From: Periplaneta americana
Taxonomy: Eukaryota; Arthropoda; Insecta; Blattodea; Blattidae
Direction: 5' to 3'
Length of the DNA: 64,000 nt
NCBI RefSeq assembly: GCF_040183065.1
Contig: NC_091123.1
Coordinates: forward strand, 7,150,501 to 7,214,500
Made by a program: the position numbers and the translations under genes. The notes under the pieces were generated by a model. It did no database searches. It worked only from the letters and a program-made list of their open reading frames with translations, and was not told where the DNA came from. Shown here piece by piece: positions 36,845 through 46,315 of the stretch (positions are counted from its first letter, which is position 1; the number at the start of each line of letters is the position of its first letter).

Positions 36845-37927
36845 TGGGATAAGTGGTCAATAGACTTTGGAGCTCACATAGATATTTTATTAACGACAAA
36901 AACCTCTCACGCTTTAGAGTATTTTCCTTGAATTTCAGAAAATCTTATAAATGTGTAAAAAAATAATATTACATCAATGGCAGTTGTAATTTCAAATTCA
37001 TTATAAAATTACTCAGTACAGCAGAATGATCATAAGAAAGAAAGACTTCTCGCTTCTTTAATCTAAAGAGAGAAGAAATATATTCTTATATTCATCACAA
37101 ATGATTTCACCAGACAATGATGAATCATCAAACAATGCGAAGTCAGTCATTTTGTAAAGCCTATTTTACATTATAAAACTGCAATGACACATTAAATCAA
37201 CGCACATTAACTTGAAAGTTGAGTGTAACAATTGTAGCAAGTGAAACCAGCATTCCAAGGAGAATGTACGAGTCAAAGATGATGCGAGACTTGATTTAGT
37301 CAGCCAAGAGGAGAGTGAAGCAAAGCAGCCCATTCCTGTAAGTGCAGCTGAAGCATTGAGTTACTGCGACATCTCCACAAGACAGAAGACCGTGAGTGAC
37401 CGGCACCTCGGAGTGAGAGGAGGAAAGAAGAGATGACGTCCATTATACCTACCTACTTCAGGACTTACACAATGATCACTGCTTGCTGCTTATCATCAGA
37501 GCAGATTGCTTGGTCAATGATGGCTGCAGGCATGTGAATTGGTTTAACTTGACACTCATCACCCTTTTCTACATAGGCTGAAATCAATAAATTATACGAA
37601 ACATGCCATAACTGCAATCCCCACTTCATGCAAAATTATACCAGAGGCCTTTCTGAAGAAGACCCACTACCCCAGCAAAATGTACAAAGGGAAACTGCGC
37701 AGAAGCCTGAAATTAAAGTAGCTGAGAAGGGATTAATAATTTCCTTAATATTGATTAATAAAATAAACTGTATTCACAAAACGGAAAATGATTGTTTCCA
37801 TATTATAAATTCAAACTTTACATAATCTGTGCATAAGATATCATCGTTGATTTTATGAAACCTCCTATATGACAGTACAGAGCATAATTTTTTTCAGAAG
37901 GAACAAAAAAGTAATTAAATATCAAGA
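36845..37927. other. Intron sequence, nothing recognised
   Basis: The stretch at 37240-37440 is GC-richer but gives no coding frame that I recognise. Confidence 0.35.
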
Positions 37928-38768
37928 GGGCTTACTTACTTACAAATGGCTTTTAGAGAACCTGGAGATTCATTGCCGCCCTCACATAAGCCCGCCATAG
38001 CTCCCTGTCCTGAGCAAGATTAAAGCAGTCCCTACATCATACCCCACCTCTCTCAAATCCATTTTAATATTATCCTCCCATCTACGCCTTGGCCTCCCCA
38101 AAGGTCTTTTCCCCTCAGATCTTTCAACTTACACTCTATATACATTTCTAGATTCACCCATATGTGCTACATGCCCTGCCCATCTCAAACATTTATATTT
38201 AACGTTCCTAATTATGTTAGGTGAAGAATACAATGCGTGCAGTTCTGGTTCTGTAACTTTCTCCATTCTCCTGTAACTTCATCCCTCTCAGCCACAAATA
38301 TTTTCCTAAGCACCATATTCTCGAACACCCTTAACCTCTGTTTCTCTCTCAAAGTGAGAGAACAAGTTTCACCGGTAATATAACTGTTTTATAAATTCTA
38401 ACTTTTAGATTTTTAGAGAGCAGACTAGATGATAAAGGCTTCTCACCTGAATAGGCATTTTCCATAGTTATTCTGCTTTTAATTGCCTCTCGAATGTCAT
38501 TTATATTTGTTACTGTTGCTTCAAGGTATTTGAATTTTTCCACCTTTTCTAAATATAAATTTTCAATTTTTATATTTCCATTTCGTACTATGTTCTGGTC
38601 ATGAGACATAATCATGTACTTTGCTTTTTAGGGGTTTACTTCCAAACCTATCTCCTTACTTGCTTTAAGTAAAATTCTCGTGTTTTCCCCTAATCGTTTG
38701 TCAATTTTCTTCCAACATATTCACGTCATCTGCATAATCAAACAGCTGATGTAACCTATTCAATTCCA
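37928..38768 (-). pseudogene. LINE reverse transcriptase 3' fragment, family L1c (reverse)
   Basis: Read from 38768 leftwards, the minus strand gives FDYADDVN (RT catalytic YADD, near 38715-38740), KVEKFKYLEATVTNIND (38530) and SSLLSKNLKVRIYKTVILPV (38375). It continues through degraded sequence to a 3' end at 37928 with a TAAG-type terminus (plus-strand tacttacttac). It is a 5'-truncated non-LTR element with frame damage. The same family's 3' end is on the plus strand at 60250-60457, and a second YADD fragment lies at 40513-40640. Confidence 0.88.
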
Positions 38769-40504
38769 TTCATGCTAGCACAAAGATTTCCTTAGAGTCT
38801 AAGGATGACTGGAACTAGTGGAACCAAATGTAGGACTCTTGTAATGAATGATATCAGCTTCACTTCTCTCAAGGGAAAGTTGTATTTAGGATTTTTCAAT
38901 ATAAAAAAATACATAATCTGCAGCATTTCAACTAACGATACTTTTGTCCAAAGGATAAATTTATTTTACAAATAGCAAAGTATACAACCTGAATATTTTC
39001 AGTATTTTCTGAATATTTAAAAATCATCAAGAATTCGAATGTATTTCTTTAACTGAACTATTTGATGTGATGTAGTCTTAAAAAAAAAAAAAAACATGCA
39101 CAGGATGGAGAACTCTCATGTAAACCTCCAGTACGCATTTTATACATCAGAAGAAGAGACTGTCTATGTAAAGGACAAGAAATTCATAGCCCCAAAAGGG
39201 ATTGTGAATAAGCTTCTGAAACTGATTGAAGTGTCACAGTTTTCTGATGTTAGAGAGACAGGCACAATACATCTACATAATTTACGTACTAAGGATTAAC
39301 CTATTAAATCCTTAGATATATTCTATATCTACTTCAACAGTAATATGACCATTTAAAACAAAAATTATATTTAATTCCAACAAACGTTGCTTCTTTTTTT
39401 CTTAAAAAAAAAAGAGAGAGAGAGCACTCCGGATTATACCTTGGTAGAAATGCTAATTTTCTAACAAATTTAGTTAAAAATGGATACTGGTAAAGTTTAT
39501 GCACAGATTAAAAGATTAGTACAGTGACAGATTAGGATAGGCAATCTACAACAGCTGCAACACCTTACAGTTAAACAAGCTATGTACTGCTGGCCCTATA
39601 CTCAAGTTACAGAATAAGCCTTAGTAATACTGAATGTCCAAAAGACTTCATTAAATGCAAGCATTGCTGGTTTGTCATAGCCCTTACCATTACACTGTGC
39701 TACTCAAGAATTCAGATATGTTAAAATCTCAATACCTATTTCCTAAGCCTTTGCTTCTAGAAACCAGAACTGAATTGTCATGAAAATTTCTTTAATATAA
39801 ACAACTCTAAATACAACAAATGAAGTTGAAAAAAAAAATAAATGTATTAAACCACATTACTTTTTACTTCTACAAAAAATTTTGATATTTTAAACACAAT
39901 TTTACAAGGACTGTCCCTACATTTCTGTGGGGATAGGAGGGGAAGAATAAAATAAATTAAAAAAATAAATAAATAATTTACAAGCACACACGCATCTGCA
40001 TGCAATTATGTTATATAATCACAAATTTTATCTTCTGCAGAAGCCCTTATACAATCTGCACAAAGTATGAAGTTTTGTGTGTAAATTTAATATAGAGCGA
40101 CCACAATTCTTTTAGCCAAAAACTGTATTTAACCACAGATTTTGGACTGAAAATGGAACAGTATCATAGGTAAGTTAGCTCCTTCCCCTTCTGATTTTTT
40201 TTTTTATTAGATGTGATTATTTTTTTGCATGCCAGTAGATTTCTGGTAAATTGGATTCTATCATCTGAAAATATAAATCTTAGAGTGTCATAAATATTCG
40301 CTTAGGGTTTCGATGAATTTGTATCTTTTAGTGGTAAGCCAGAAATATATATACTTTAGTACACACATAGTTTACGGCAAATTTAGACTTTTAAGATATT
40401 TGTTAGGACATTATTTTTAATTGTTTGCCAATATTTATGAGTTCATTTCTTGTCATAAATTACGAATATTTATCAAAACAATGTGCCTAAGTTGCAGTTT
40501 GTGG
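38769..40504. other. Intron sequence; one unassigned frame
   Basis: A 67-codon plus-strand frame at 39096-39299 (LQYAFYTSEEETVYVKDKKF) has a protein-like composition, and a poly-A run precedes it. It is antisense to the host gene. I do not recognise it, and it may be a gene fragment or chance. Confidence 0.3.
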
Positions 40505-40512
40505 ATTTTCTC

Positions 40513-40640
40513 CTAAATAGATTCACGTCATCTGCATAGACAAGCAGCTGATGTAACCCATTCAATTCCAAACCCTCTCTATTATCCTGAACTTTCCTAA
40601 TGGCATATTCTAGGGCAAAGTTAAAAATTAAAAATGATAG
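40513..40640 (-). pseudogene. LINE RT fragment around the YADD motif (reverse)
   Basis: The minus strand encodes YADDVN preceded by NGLHQLL and ALEYAIRKVQDN-like sequence. It overlaps the 38.7-kb fragment by about 50 bp with several differences, so the two are separate copies of one family rather than one split copy. Confidence 0.75.
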
Positions 40641-40896
40641 TGCACCTCCTTATGAAGTATGGTATAGTATACTATACTCTTATGACTCAGGAGAGTATAG
40701 TTAAGTGGAGTTGCTTCCTTAGTGAAGATGACACAATGCAGTTACCCGTAGCTACTGCACTGGCGATCATGATGAAATGGTGAATGGTGTGAGAGAGAAG
40801 AGGAACATCTTGAGAACAACCTTTTCGAGTACTGTGCTTGTCCACCAAGTGACGACACTACAAAGTATGTAAACAAGAAGAGTGGGCTGCACTTAC

Positions 40897-41040
40897 TGGA
40901 GGGGATGTGGCAATCTTTGTACAACAGGTAGCAGGTGCCGATGGCCAGCATCAGGAGAGTGCCCATCACTACAGCCACCGCAGCAACCCACACTCGCGTG
41001 TCGAATGTCTGTGCCCCCTCCAACAGATGCCGGGCCAGTT
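40897..41040 (-). CDS. Ig/FN3 membrane adhesion protein, transmembrane exon
   Basis: A minus-strand exon with acceptor CTCAACAG (41042-41041) and donor CCA|GTAAGT (40896-40895), phase 1 at both ends. It encodes a short extracellular linker (LARHLLEGAQTFDTR) and a hydrophobic helix of about 25 residues (VWVAAVAVVMGT, then LLMLAIGTCYLLY). YKDCHIPS follows at the start of the cytoplasmic side. It continues in frame from the FN3 exon at 42378-42507 and into the tail exon at 22475. This makes the product a type I single-pass membrane protein. Downstream lies an 18.4-kb intron. Confidence 0.9.
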
Positions 41041-41245
41041 CTGTTGAGCAGCATTTTTAATGCAGTATGAGAAACTTTACACTGTCACTGTCCAAACAGA
41101 AATAAACACATAAATACCGTAAATGAAAAGTCGAAAAAATAAAAAAACTAATGGGTATCACAATTCAATATTTTGTTATGTTGCGAATTTTATTATTGTT
41201 TATATTTATTTTTTTGAACTATTAATCAAAAGTCATACATAAACA

Positions 41246-42082
41246 ATAGTAATATGCGTTACAAGAGCGGTATGTTCAAGTTTTCATGTTCGAGGAAAAG
41301 TTTAAAAAGGCGAAACGTAGTTGAGCTTTTTTAATTTCCGAGAATTGAAAGAAAACATAGTGCTCCTGTATCGTACATTATTTTGTGCGAAGATCGTTTA
41401 TTACATACCTGAAAGAGGAATTTCTAATTAGTTGCAATGAAATCTCCATCTTGGTTTCTGTTCAATGACGGCAAATTTGCAAAACAAAAATATCTATCTT
41501 CAAGATTGTTGCTTTAAAATGTTTCCTGTGTTTACTATACTCCAGCAGGCTGTGATATACATGTCTTTTTTTTCCCCCAGTCTATAAATGCGACTTAAAA
41601 CAAACTGTAAGGTTATGTAATGATTTATTTTTCATTTTAATATTTTAACAATATTATTTGTGTAACATATTGCAGTAAAAACATTGGCAAGTTTAATTTT
41701 GCCGGTCAAGGAGATGTTTAGAAATGGAAAATATCTTTGACATCTAATTCCTTAATGTTACTTGCATCACGAATGCAGTAACTTTAGTGGAGTTGTAGAG
41801 TTTACTTAATTTTTGCAAATATTTAAAAACAATAATTAACAGTGCAATTTAGGTGAAATTGCAGTGGTAAGTTTCCAATTTATAATTATTACTATATTGA
41901 ACGTCTCTAAAAATAATATGTTAAAAGCCTAAAGCAGTAAAATCAATATGTCACTTAAGCGGTAAGAAGAGGGAAATTGTTATGTGTGTTAGGTTGGGAA
42001 TACTGAATGTGGAATTTTAGACTTTCTGCGGATTGGTTTTGTGCGGAAACCAAGCAAATACGCACGATCTCGCACAAAATAA
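41246..42082. repeat. Unnamed 0.8-kb repeat, copy 2
   Basis: Inverted relative to copy 1 at 27919-28728 and similar along its whole length. It contains one local divergent patch around 41700-41745 where the copies do not align. The start is GTAATATGCGTTACAAGAGC and the end GATCTCGCACAAAATAA. It fills most of the intron between the transmembrane and FN3 exons. Confidence 0.9.
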
Positions 42083-42284
42083 TTTAATGCTATTTAAATA
42101 AATTCTATATTCAATGCTTAAATAGAGCTTGACATTCCGGGTGTAACTGGATTCTGATAGAAATAAACAAAAAGATATTTTGGAAAAAAAAAAAAACAGA
42201 TAAAGAAAAGAAGAAAAAAAAAAACAAAGGAAAGGAAAAGAAAGAAAAAATGAACAAAAAATATATAAATACCAGGCCTATTTG

Positions 42285-42352
42285 TATTCTGGTGATGTGT
42301 TAGGGAAGGCTTCACGGCCTTAACTCCACCAGATTTAATAAATAAATAATCA
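42285..42352 (+). repeat. LINE or SINE 3'-tail fragment
   Basis: GGCTTCACGGCCTTAACTCC followed by ACCAGATTTAATAAATAAAT looks like a retroposon 3' end, with a resemblance to the TTAAGGCTGGTTGAGTGGAAG tail of the LINE near 47490. It lies 25 bp from the FN3 exon. Confidence 0.5.
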
Positions 42353-42377
42353 AGGCAAGCTAAAGCCAATCCCTCAC

Positions 42378-42507
42378 CTATCTCTTCGGTATCATGCAAG
42401 GTAGTTGCCTCTAGTGCAGTCACCTCTCCCGCACCCAGTCTGTTAGTAGCCCAGATTTTGAACACATATGTAGTATTGGGGTCCAGTCGATATACATCGA
42501 TCTGTCG
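42378..42507 (-). CDS. Ig/FN3 membrane adhesion protein, second half of FN3 domain
   Basis: The acceptor TTTACAG (42509-42508) begins the exon in phase 0. It reads RQIDVYRLDPNTTYVFKIWA, then TNRLGAGEV and TTLHDTEEI, with donor ATAG|GTGAGG (42377). The L.P.T.Y.F.IWA.N..G.GE pattern is the classic end of a fibronectin III domain (strands E to G). The 84-bp intron to the preceding FN3 exon is the shortest in the gene. Confidence 0.92.
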
Positions 42508-42591
42508 CTGTAAACAAACCAGCATTCATTGTTACTGTGTAATGTACATCAGACACACTGCAACTGTTACTTTGTTACTGTCTGCACTCAC

Positions 42592-42785
42592 CACATTGGG
42601 GCTGATATGTTCTGGCATAACTGCATGCCAGTCATCAGGTTTCTTGTCAGCATCTGTGTGCTTCTGTCGGTACCGTGCGGTGAAGTACGTGATAGGGTAG
42701 CCACCAGTGTCTGCCACTTCCCACAACAGGAGTGCCAACACTGTTGAAGGATGAACTGTCACATTTGCCAGTGCTGGCGGTGGTG
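42592..42785 (-). CDS. Ig/FN3 membrane adhesion protein, first half of FN3 domain
   Basis: The acceptor TTTTGTAG (42787-42786) opens a phase 1 exon whose first two bases complete a codon from the Ig exon. It reads PPPALANVTVHPSTVLALLL, then WEVADTGGYPITYFTARYR and DDWHAVMPEHISPN. It ends in phase 0 at GTG|GTGAGT (42591). The conserved Trp (LLLWEV) and Tyr (ITYFTARY) of FN3 strands B and C are present. The protein would act at the cell surface in cell-cell recognition, as is usual for Ig/FN3 membrane proteins. Confidence 0.92.
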
Positions 42786-42983
42786 CTACAAAACAGAAAT
42801 GCGTCAGTTTTCACTTCTGTAAAACTTAAAAAAAAAAAAATTATACATCAAACTCCAAAAAAATCAGCAGATGAGAGTAAGTGCGAATATTGATACCAAA
42901 CTTCGTTCAATTTGGAAACAAATAGAAGACATCAACTCTTTCACTTATACATCTTCATTACACAACTTTTAACACTGTATCAC

Positions 42984-43594
42984 TTCGGAATATGTATGGT
43001 AAGACTTTCCTGTGTTAAATTTCACACATCCAACCACCCACACAACACACATCGCATACAGAACAAATAACACTCTACAAAAACATCTCAACACACAAAC
43101 AAACAAATACAACCACACAGGCGTATACAAACTCAAATGTAACACCTGCAACAACTTCTACATAGGACAGACAGGCAGATCATTTCAAACACGTTACAAA
43201 GAACACATCACAGCCATAACAAAATTACAAAACACCTCCACATATGCAGAACACAGCACAAATGCTAACCACACCCACAGAGACATCAACACAGACATGG
43301 AAATACTACACATCCAACCAAAAAGCCAGAAACTAAACACACTAGAACAATATGAAATATACACACACACAAAAACACACCCCAACAAAATTCTCAACAC
43401 ACAACTCAACTTCAAAACACACACACTCTTTGACTCTACACTATACCACTGGAACACACCCTCACAGGAAACAGAACAAGTGGCGCCAAGACCAACAACG
43501 ACCAGTTCTGAAGATGACCCATAAATAGGTCGAAACATGTAAACAAGGTACGTTGAAATTTAACACAGGAAAGTCTTACCATACATATTCCGAA
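42984..43594 (+). mobile_element. Penelope-like retroelement fragment with flanking inverted repeats
   Basis: Perfect 41-bp inverted repeats at 42984-43024 and 43554-43594 (core GAATATGTATGGTAAGAC) bracket a 5'-truncated Penelope-type ORF. The left repeat overlaps the first codons of the open frame. Just before the right repeat lies CTGAAGAT-GACC-8 nt-GGTC-GAAAC at 43508-43536. It sits in the intron between the Ig and FN3 exons, antisense to the host gene. No reverse transcriptase part remains. Confidence 0.88.
43012..43524 (+). CDS. Penelope-like element, GIY-YIG endonuclease domain (partial ORF)
   Basis: The 170-codon open frame contains GVYKLKCNTCNNFYIGQTGR, then SFQTRYKEH near residues 38-67. 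This is the GIY-YIG endonuclease pattern of Penelope-like elements with the CxxC-type Cys pair: Y-K-L-x-C, YIGQTGR, Arg and EH. A long C-terminal tail rich in Thr, Asn and His codons follows and ends SSEDDP. The family's endonuclease nicks target DNA to prime reverse transcription. The upstream RT domain is absent, and the first roughly 8 codons overlap the flanking inverted repeat, so the start codon is not the native one. A truncated relative lies at 3487-3810. Confidence 0.88.
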   Translation: MLNFTHPTTHTTHIAYRTNNTLQKHLNTQTNKYNHTGVYKLKCNTCNNFYIGQTGRSFQTRYKEHITAITKLQNTSTYAEHSTNANHTHRDINTDMEILHIQPKSQKLNTLEQYEIYTHTKTHPNKILNTQLNFKTHTLFDSTLYHWNTPSQETEQVAPRPTTTSSEDDP

Positions 43595-43984
43595 ATCTTT
43601 CACTTATTTCAGAACTACAGTTACTGAGAGAACAGTATTTGCAGATGGCATGGCAGTGAGAATTTTAAATCTAAAAATCAAATGTCACTTTTTTCCAGTT
43701 GTCTAGTTTTTTACTTAAGTTTATAATTACCGTTATGTAAGCCATGAAAACGTGGCGATTAAAATGGCTGCCTTTTATATTATTTTTGTTAATGCATTTC
43801 TAATTTAATATTCTTACTTTCGCTTGCAGAGACTGATTATCTGAATTCAATGACATATGGATGATTCTTTATGTAGTCTGCAGCAGAAAAAATTCGTTTT
43901 AAAACCATCTCTATCAATCCTGGATTCATAAACAAAAGCGTTCATTTCATTCCACAAAAAAAAAAAAAAAAAAAAAATCACAAG

Positions 43985-44200
43985 GAGGTTTGGCGACCTT
44001 GGTGGTCATTCTATGATTCAGCACGACTCAACCAGTGATTATGTCTCTGACGTGTCCAGGTTCTCTGAATTTCGCTTCCATTCTACTTATAGTTGAATGA
44101 GAAATAGGTGGCCAATTTGGATGAGTCCCGTTAAAAAGAAGTGTCCGTACCTTTTGTTGTGTAGACATATGCTTTCTGCCATGAAAAAAAAGAAAAAAAA
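43985..44200 (-). pseudogene. DUF4817-type transposase N-terminal relic
   Basis: The minus-strand frame reads HMSTQQKVRTLLFNGTHPNW, then STISRMEAKFREPGHVRDI. The STQQK..TL start and the I.R....F.E.G.V spacing match the N-terminal domain of insect transposases with DUF4817. A poly-A/T tract at 43957-43977 follows. Only this domain is seen; it is a relic in the intron next to the Ig exon. Confidence 0.6.
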
Positions 44201-44294
44201 AAGACAAAAAAATACGCACGCACATACACACACACCCACCCCCATCCTGCATGTGCGCGAGATTGATAAATGCTTCACTTTGAAGAATACTCAC

Positions 44295-44603
44295 TGCGCA
44301 CTTCCACCTTGACCCTTGTCCGGACCACCTCACTGTCATCGTCAGAAGACCCGTGTTCCCCCTCCACAGTGCAGGTGTATATGCCGGCATCGTCACGCTC
44401 CAAGGCAGTCAGAGTTAGACCCCCATCGGCCTCGATTCTTCTGCGGTTGAACGCATCGTCCCGCCCCTCCCGCACCCATATCACAGAGTATGGACTGTCC
44501 AGAGGCAGCATCGTGGATGGATCTGTGCAGGGCAGCGTCAGATTGCTTCCCGCATCTACAGTAAGCTCCTGCAGTTCAGGGTATTCTGTCGCATAGCAGC
44601 AGC
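44295..44603 (-). CDS. Ig/FN3 membrane adhesion protein, Ig-domain exon
   Basis: A 309-bp exon, phase 1 at both ends, as is typical for exons encoding one Ig domain. The acceptor is TTTCCAG (44605-44604) and the donor GCGCA|GTGAGT (44294). It encodes ATEYPELQELTVDAGSNLTL, then PC (first Ig Cys), SVIWVREGRDD (core Trp), GGLTLTALERDDAGIYTC (second Cys in the D.G.Y.C motif) and VVRTRVKVEVR. It is the most upstream exon I can support. The start codon, signal peptide and any further Ig domains must lie at higher coordinates or beyond the window. The 314 residues from here to the stop have the order Ig, FN3, TM, tail. I cannot name the gene. Confidence 0.92.
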
Positions 44604-44694
44604 CTGGAAACACATTCAACGTGCACTTACTAGCCCCACTTTCACCACAGTGCTCCTTAGTTCCTACCATGAAGATGCGAAGCAAGAGATATAC

Positions 44695-45604
44695 AGAGTG
44701 CATTAAAAATATACCGACAAATTAATTGTGGTACTATACGCCATTGAAAATGTTATGTTTTATTTAACGATGCTCGCAACTGCAAGAGGTTATATCAGCG
44801 TCGCCAGATGTGCTGGAATTTTGTCCCGCAGGAGTTCTTTTACATGCCAGTAAATCTACTGACATGAGCCTGTCGCATTTAAGCACACTTAAATGCCATC
44901 GACCTGGCCCGGGAACGAACCCGCAACCTTGGGAGTAGAAGGCCAGCTACAGCATGGATCTGAAACCCTGACCCAAATAGCTTAGCGGTAGTGTTGCTTC
45001 CTGTCCTTCGGAAACCATCATGTCTCAGTTCATTAAAGAGGTCTAAAGCTCTTGCCAAGAAACGATAAGGATACGAAAGAAATAGGTGTTGCCGCATTTC
45101 ATAACTGCAAATATTCAAAGTTATTCTGAGCAATTCTTAAAATAAATGGTTTCTGCGGACTTTGAAATGTATGTTGCCTGGCCACAGTCCTATTTTAAAT
45201 ATTTTTCAAGTTATTATTCTATGAATTTGTTAAAGGCAATCCCGATAATGAAAGTTAGACAATCTCTGAAAGGTTTAAAGAAGAGGAAGGGTATGTGTTA
45301 TTTGTAGGAAATACATTCCCGATGTTTTGCTTATTTTCGCTCAAATGATTTTCATATTTTTAACAGGTAAAATTATGTAAACTCAACCTAACTCAGAGTG
45401 ATTAGGTAGTGTATGGAAAGCTGCTCTCCGATTCTTCGGCATTAGCTGAACAATTCGATTTCAGGTAGTAAACAAATGTATAATGTACATCAATACACTG
45501 TCTAATCCTAAATCGTGAGCTATATGAGTTAAAAGATTGAAACTTTTCTTTTTAATTAAAGAGCATTCCAGAAAATGTTGAAGGTTTATTTCTGAGACAC
45601 CCTG
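44695..45604. mobile_element. Possible mariner-like element with weak TIRs
   Basis: The left end TATACAGAGTG (44690) and right end CACCCTGTATA (about 45596-45606) look like inverted CAGGGTG-type mariner ends. The match weakens inside the first 25 bp. The interior holds a SINE and no transposase that I can read. Confidence 0.35.
44752..44945 (-). repeat. tRNA-headed SINE, family F (reverse)
   Basis: The plus-strand view runs TTATTTAACGATGCTCGCAA, CATTTAAGCACACTTAAATG, then CCCGGGAACGAACCCGCAAC, which is the complement of a B-box-containing head (GGTTCGTTCCC-like). The A-box end is truncated or replaced after about 44945. Confidence 0.75.
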
Positions 45605-45697
45605 TATATGAAGAATGAAGAGGAAAAAGATATGGTGGTTGTGGTGACAGCAGTAGTGATGATGGTGGAGGTGAAGACGGAGGTGGTAGTGGATTTA

Positions 45698-45936
45698 TTT
45701 ATTTTATTTTATTTTATTGGGTTATTTTACGATGCTGTATCAACATTTCTGGTTATTTAGCATCTAAATGAAATGAAGGTGATAATGCCGGTGAAGTGAG
45801 TCGGGGTCCAGCACTGAAAGTTACCCAACATTTGCTCATATTGGGTTGAGGGAAAACCCCGGATAAAGCCTCAACGAGGTAACTTGCCCTGAGTGGGATT
45901 CGAACCCGGGCCACCTGGTTTCACGGCCAGACGCGC
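45698..45936 (-). repeat. tRNA-headed SINE, family A (reverse, head truncated)
   Basis: Third copy of family A: TTATTTTACGATGCTGTATC, TCATATTGGGTTGAGGGAAA and CCCGGGCCACCTGGTTTCAC are shared. The 3' tail (minus strand) is ATTTT-rich. A flanking agtgga repeat (about 45692 and 45937) may be a short target duplication. Confidence 0.88.
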
Positions 45937-45959
45937 TGAAGTGGAAATTAATGTGGTAT

Positions 45960-46315
45960 GAGATTCAGTTTTGCACCATGCCACATATGCAGTGCTGTAG
46001 AACATCTCTCAACAGATTCAACGAAATAGTCTCCTGTTTCTTTCTCTTGTATGATGATGGGGATCCAAGCTCACCACATCTGAATTACTCATTACCAAGT
46101 GGAAGTATGCAAAGTATATTGTTTTTAAGGTATTGATATTTACTACCTATTGCATAGATCTAATAGCAAAACAAGCTGAATTTAGTTTAGGGGTAATTTC
46201 TTTAATATGATTTTTCCAATTTAACACATTATCAGTTTGTAAGCCAAGAAATTTGGTTGATGTTTCTATTAGGGAACTGTTGTTAATTATTGCGTTTGAT
46301 TTAATCGAAAGAATG
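45960..46315 (-). pseudogene. Jockey-type LINE RT C-terminal fragment (reverse)
   Basis: The minus strand gives NNSSLIETSTKFLGLQTDNV, LNWKNHIKEITPKLNSACFA and IRSMQ, then after a break TLKTIYFAYFHLVMS and WGSPSSYKRKKQ. This is the standard order after the RT core of jockey-like elements (KFLGLQ.D..LNWK.HI, IYFAYF, WG....). Stops interrupt it. It meets the plus-strand LINE fragment head to head near 46320-46345. Confidence 0.85.

Noticed and set aside
38711-40577. One LINE copy split by a 1.75-kb insertion between 38768 and 40505
   Set aside because: The two fragments overlap by about 50 bp in the YADD region with several differences, so they are separate copies and not a single interrupted one.
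42458-42762. Plus-strand frames across 42458-42762
   Set aside because: Shadows of the two FN3 exons on the minus strand.
43194-43538. 114-codon minus-strand frame
   Set aside because: Antisense shadow of the Penelope GIY-YIG ORF; it is Val/Cys/Ser-rich as expected from reversing a Thr/Asn/His-rich frame.
44270-44596. 108-codon plus-strand frame
   Set aside because: Shadow of the Ig-domain exon, which has flanking splice sites and Ig motifs on the minus strand.
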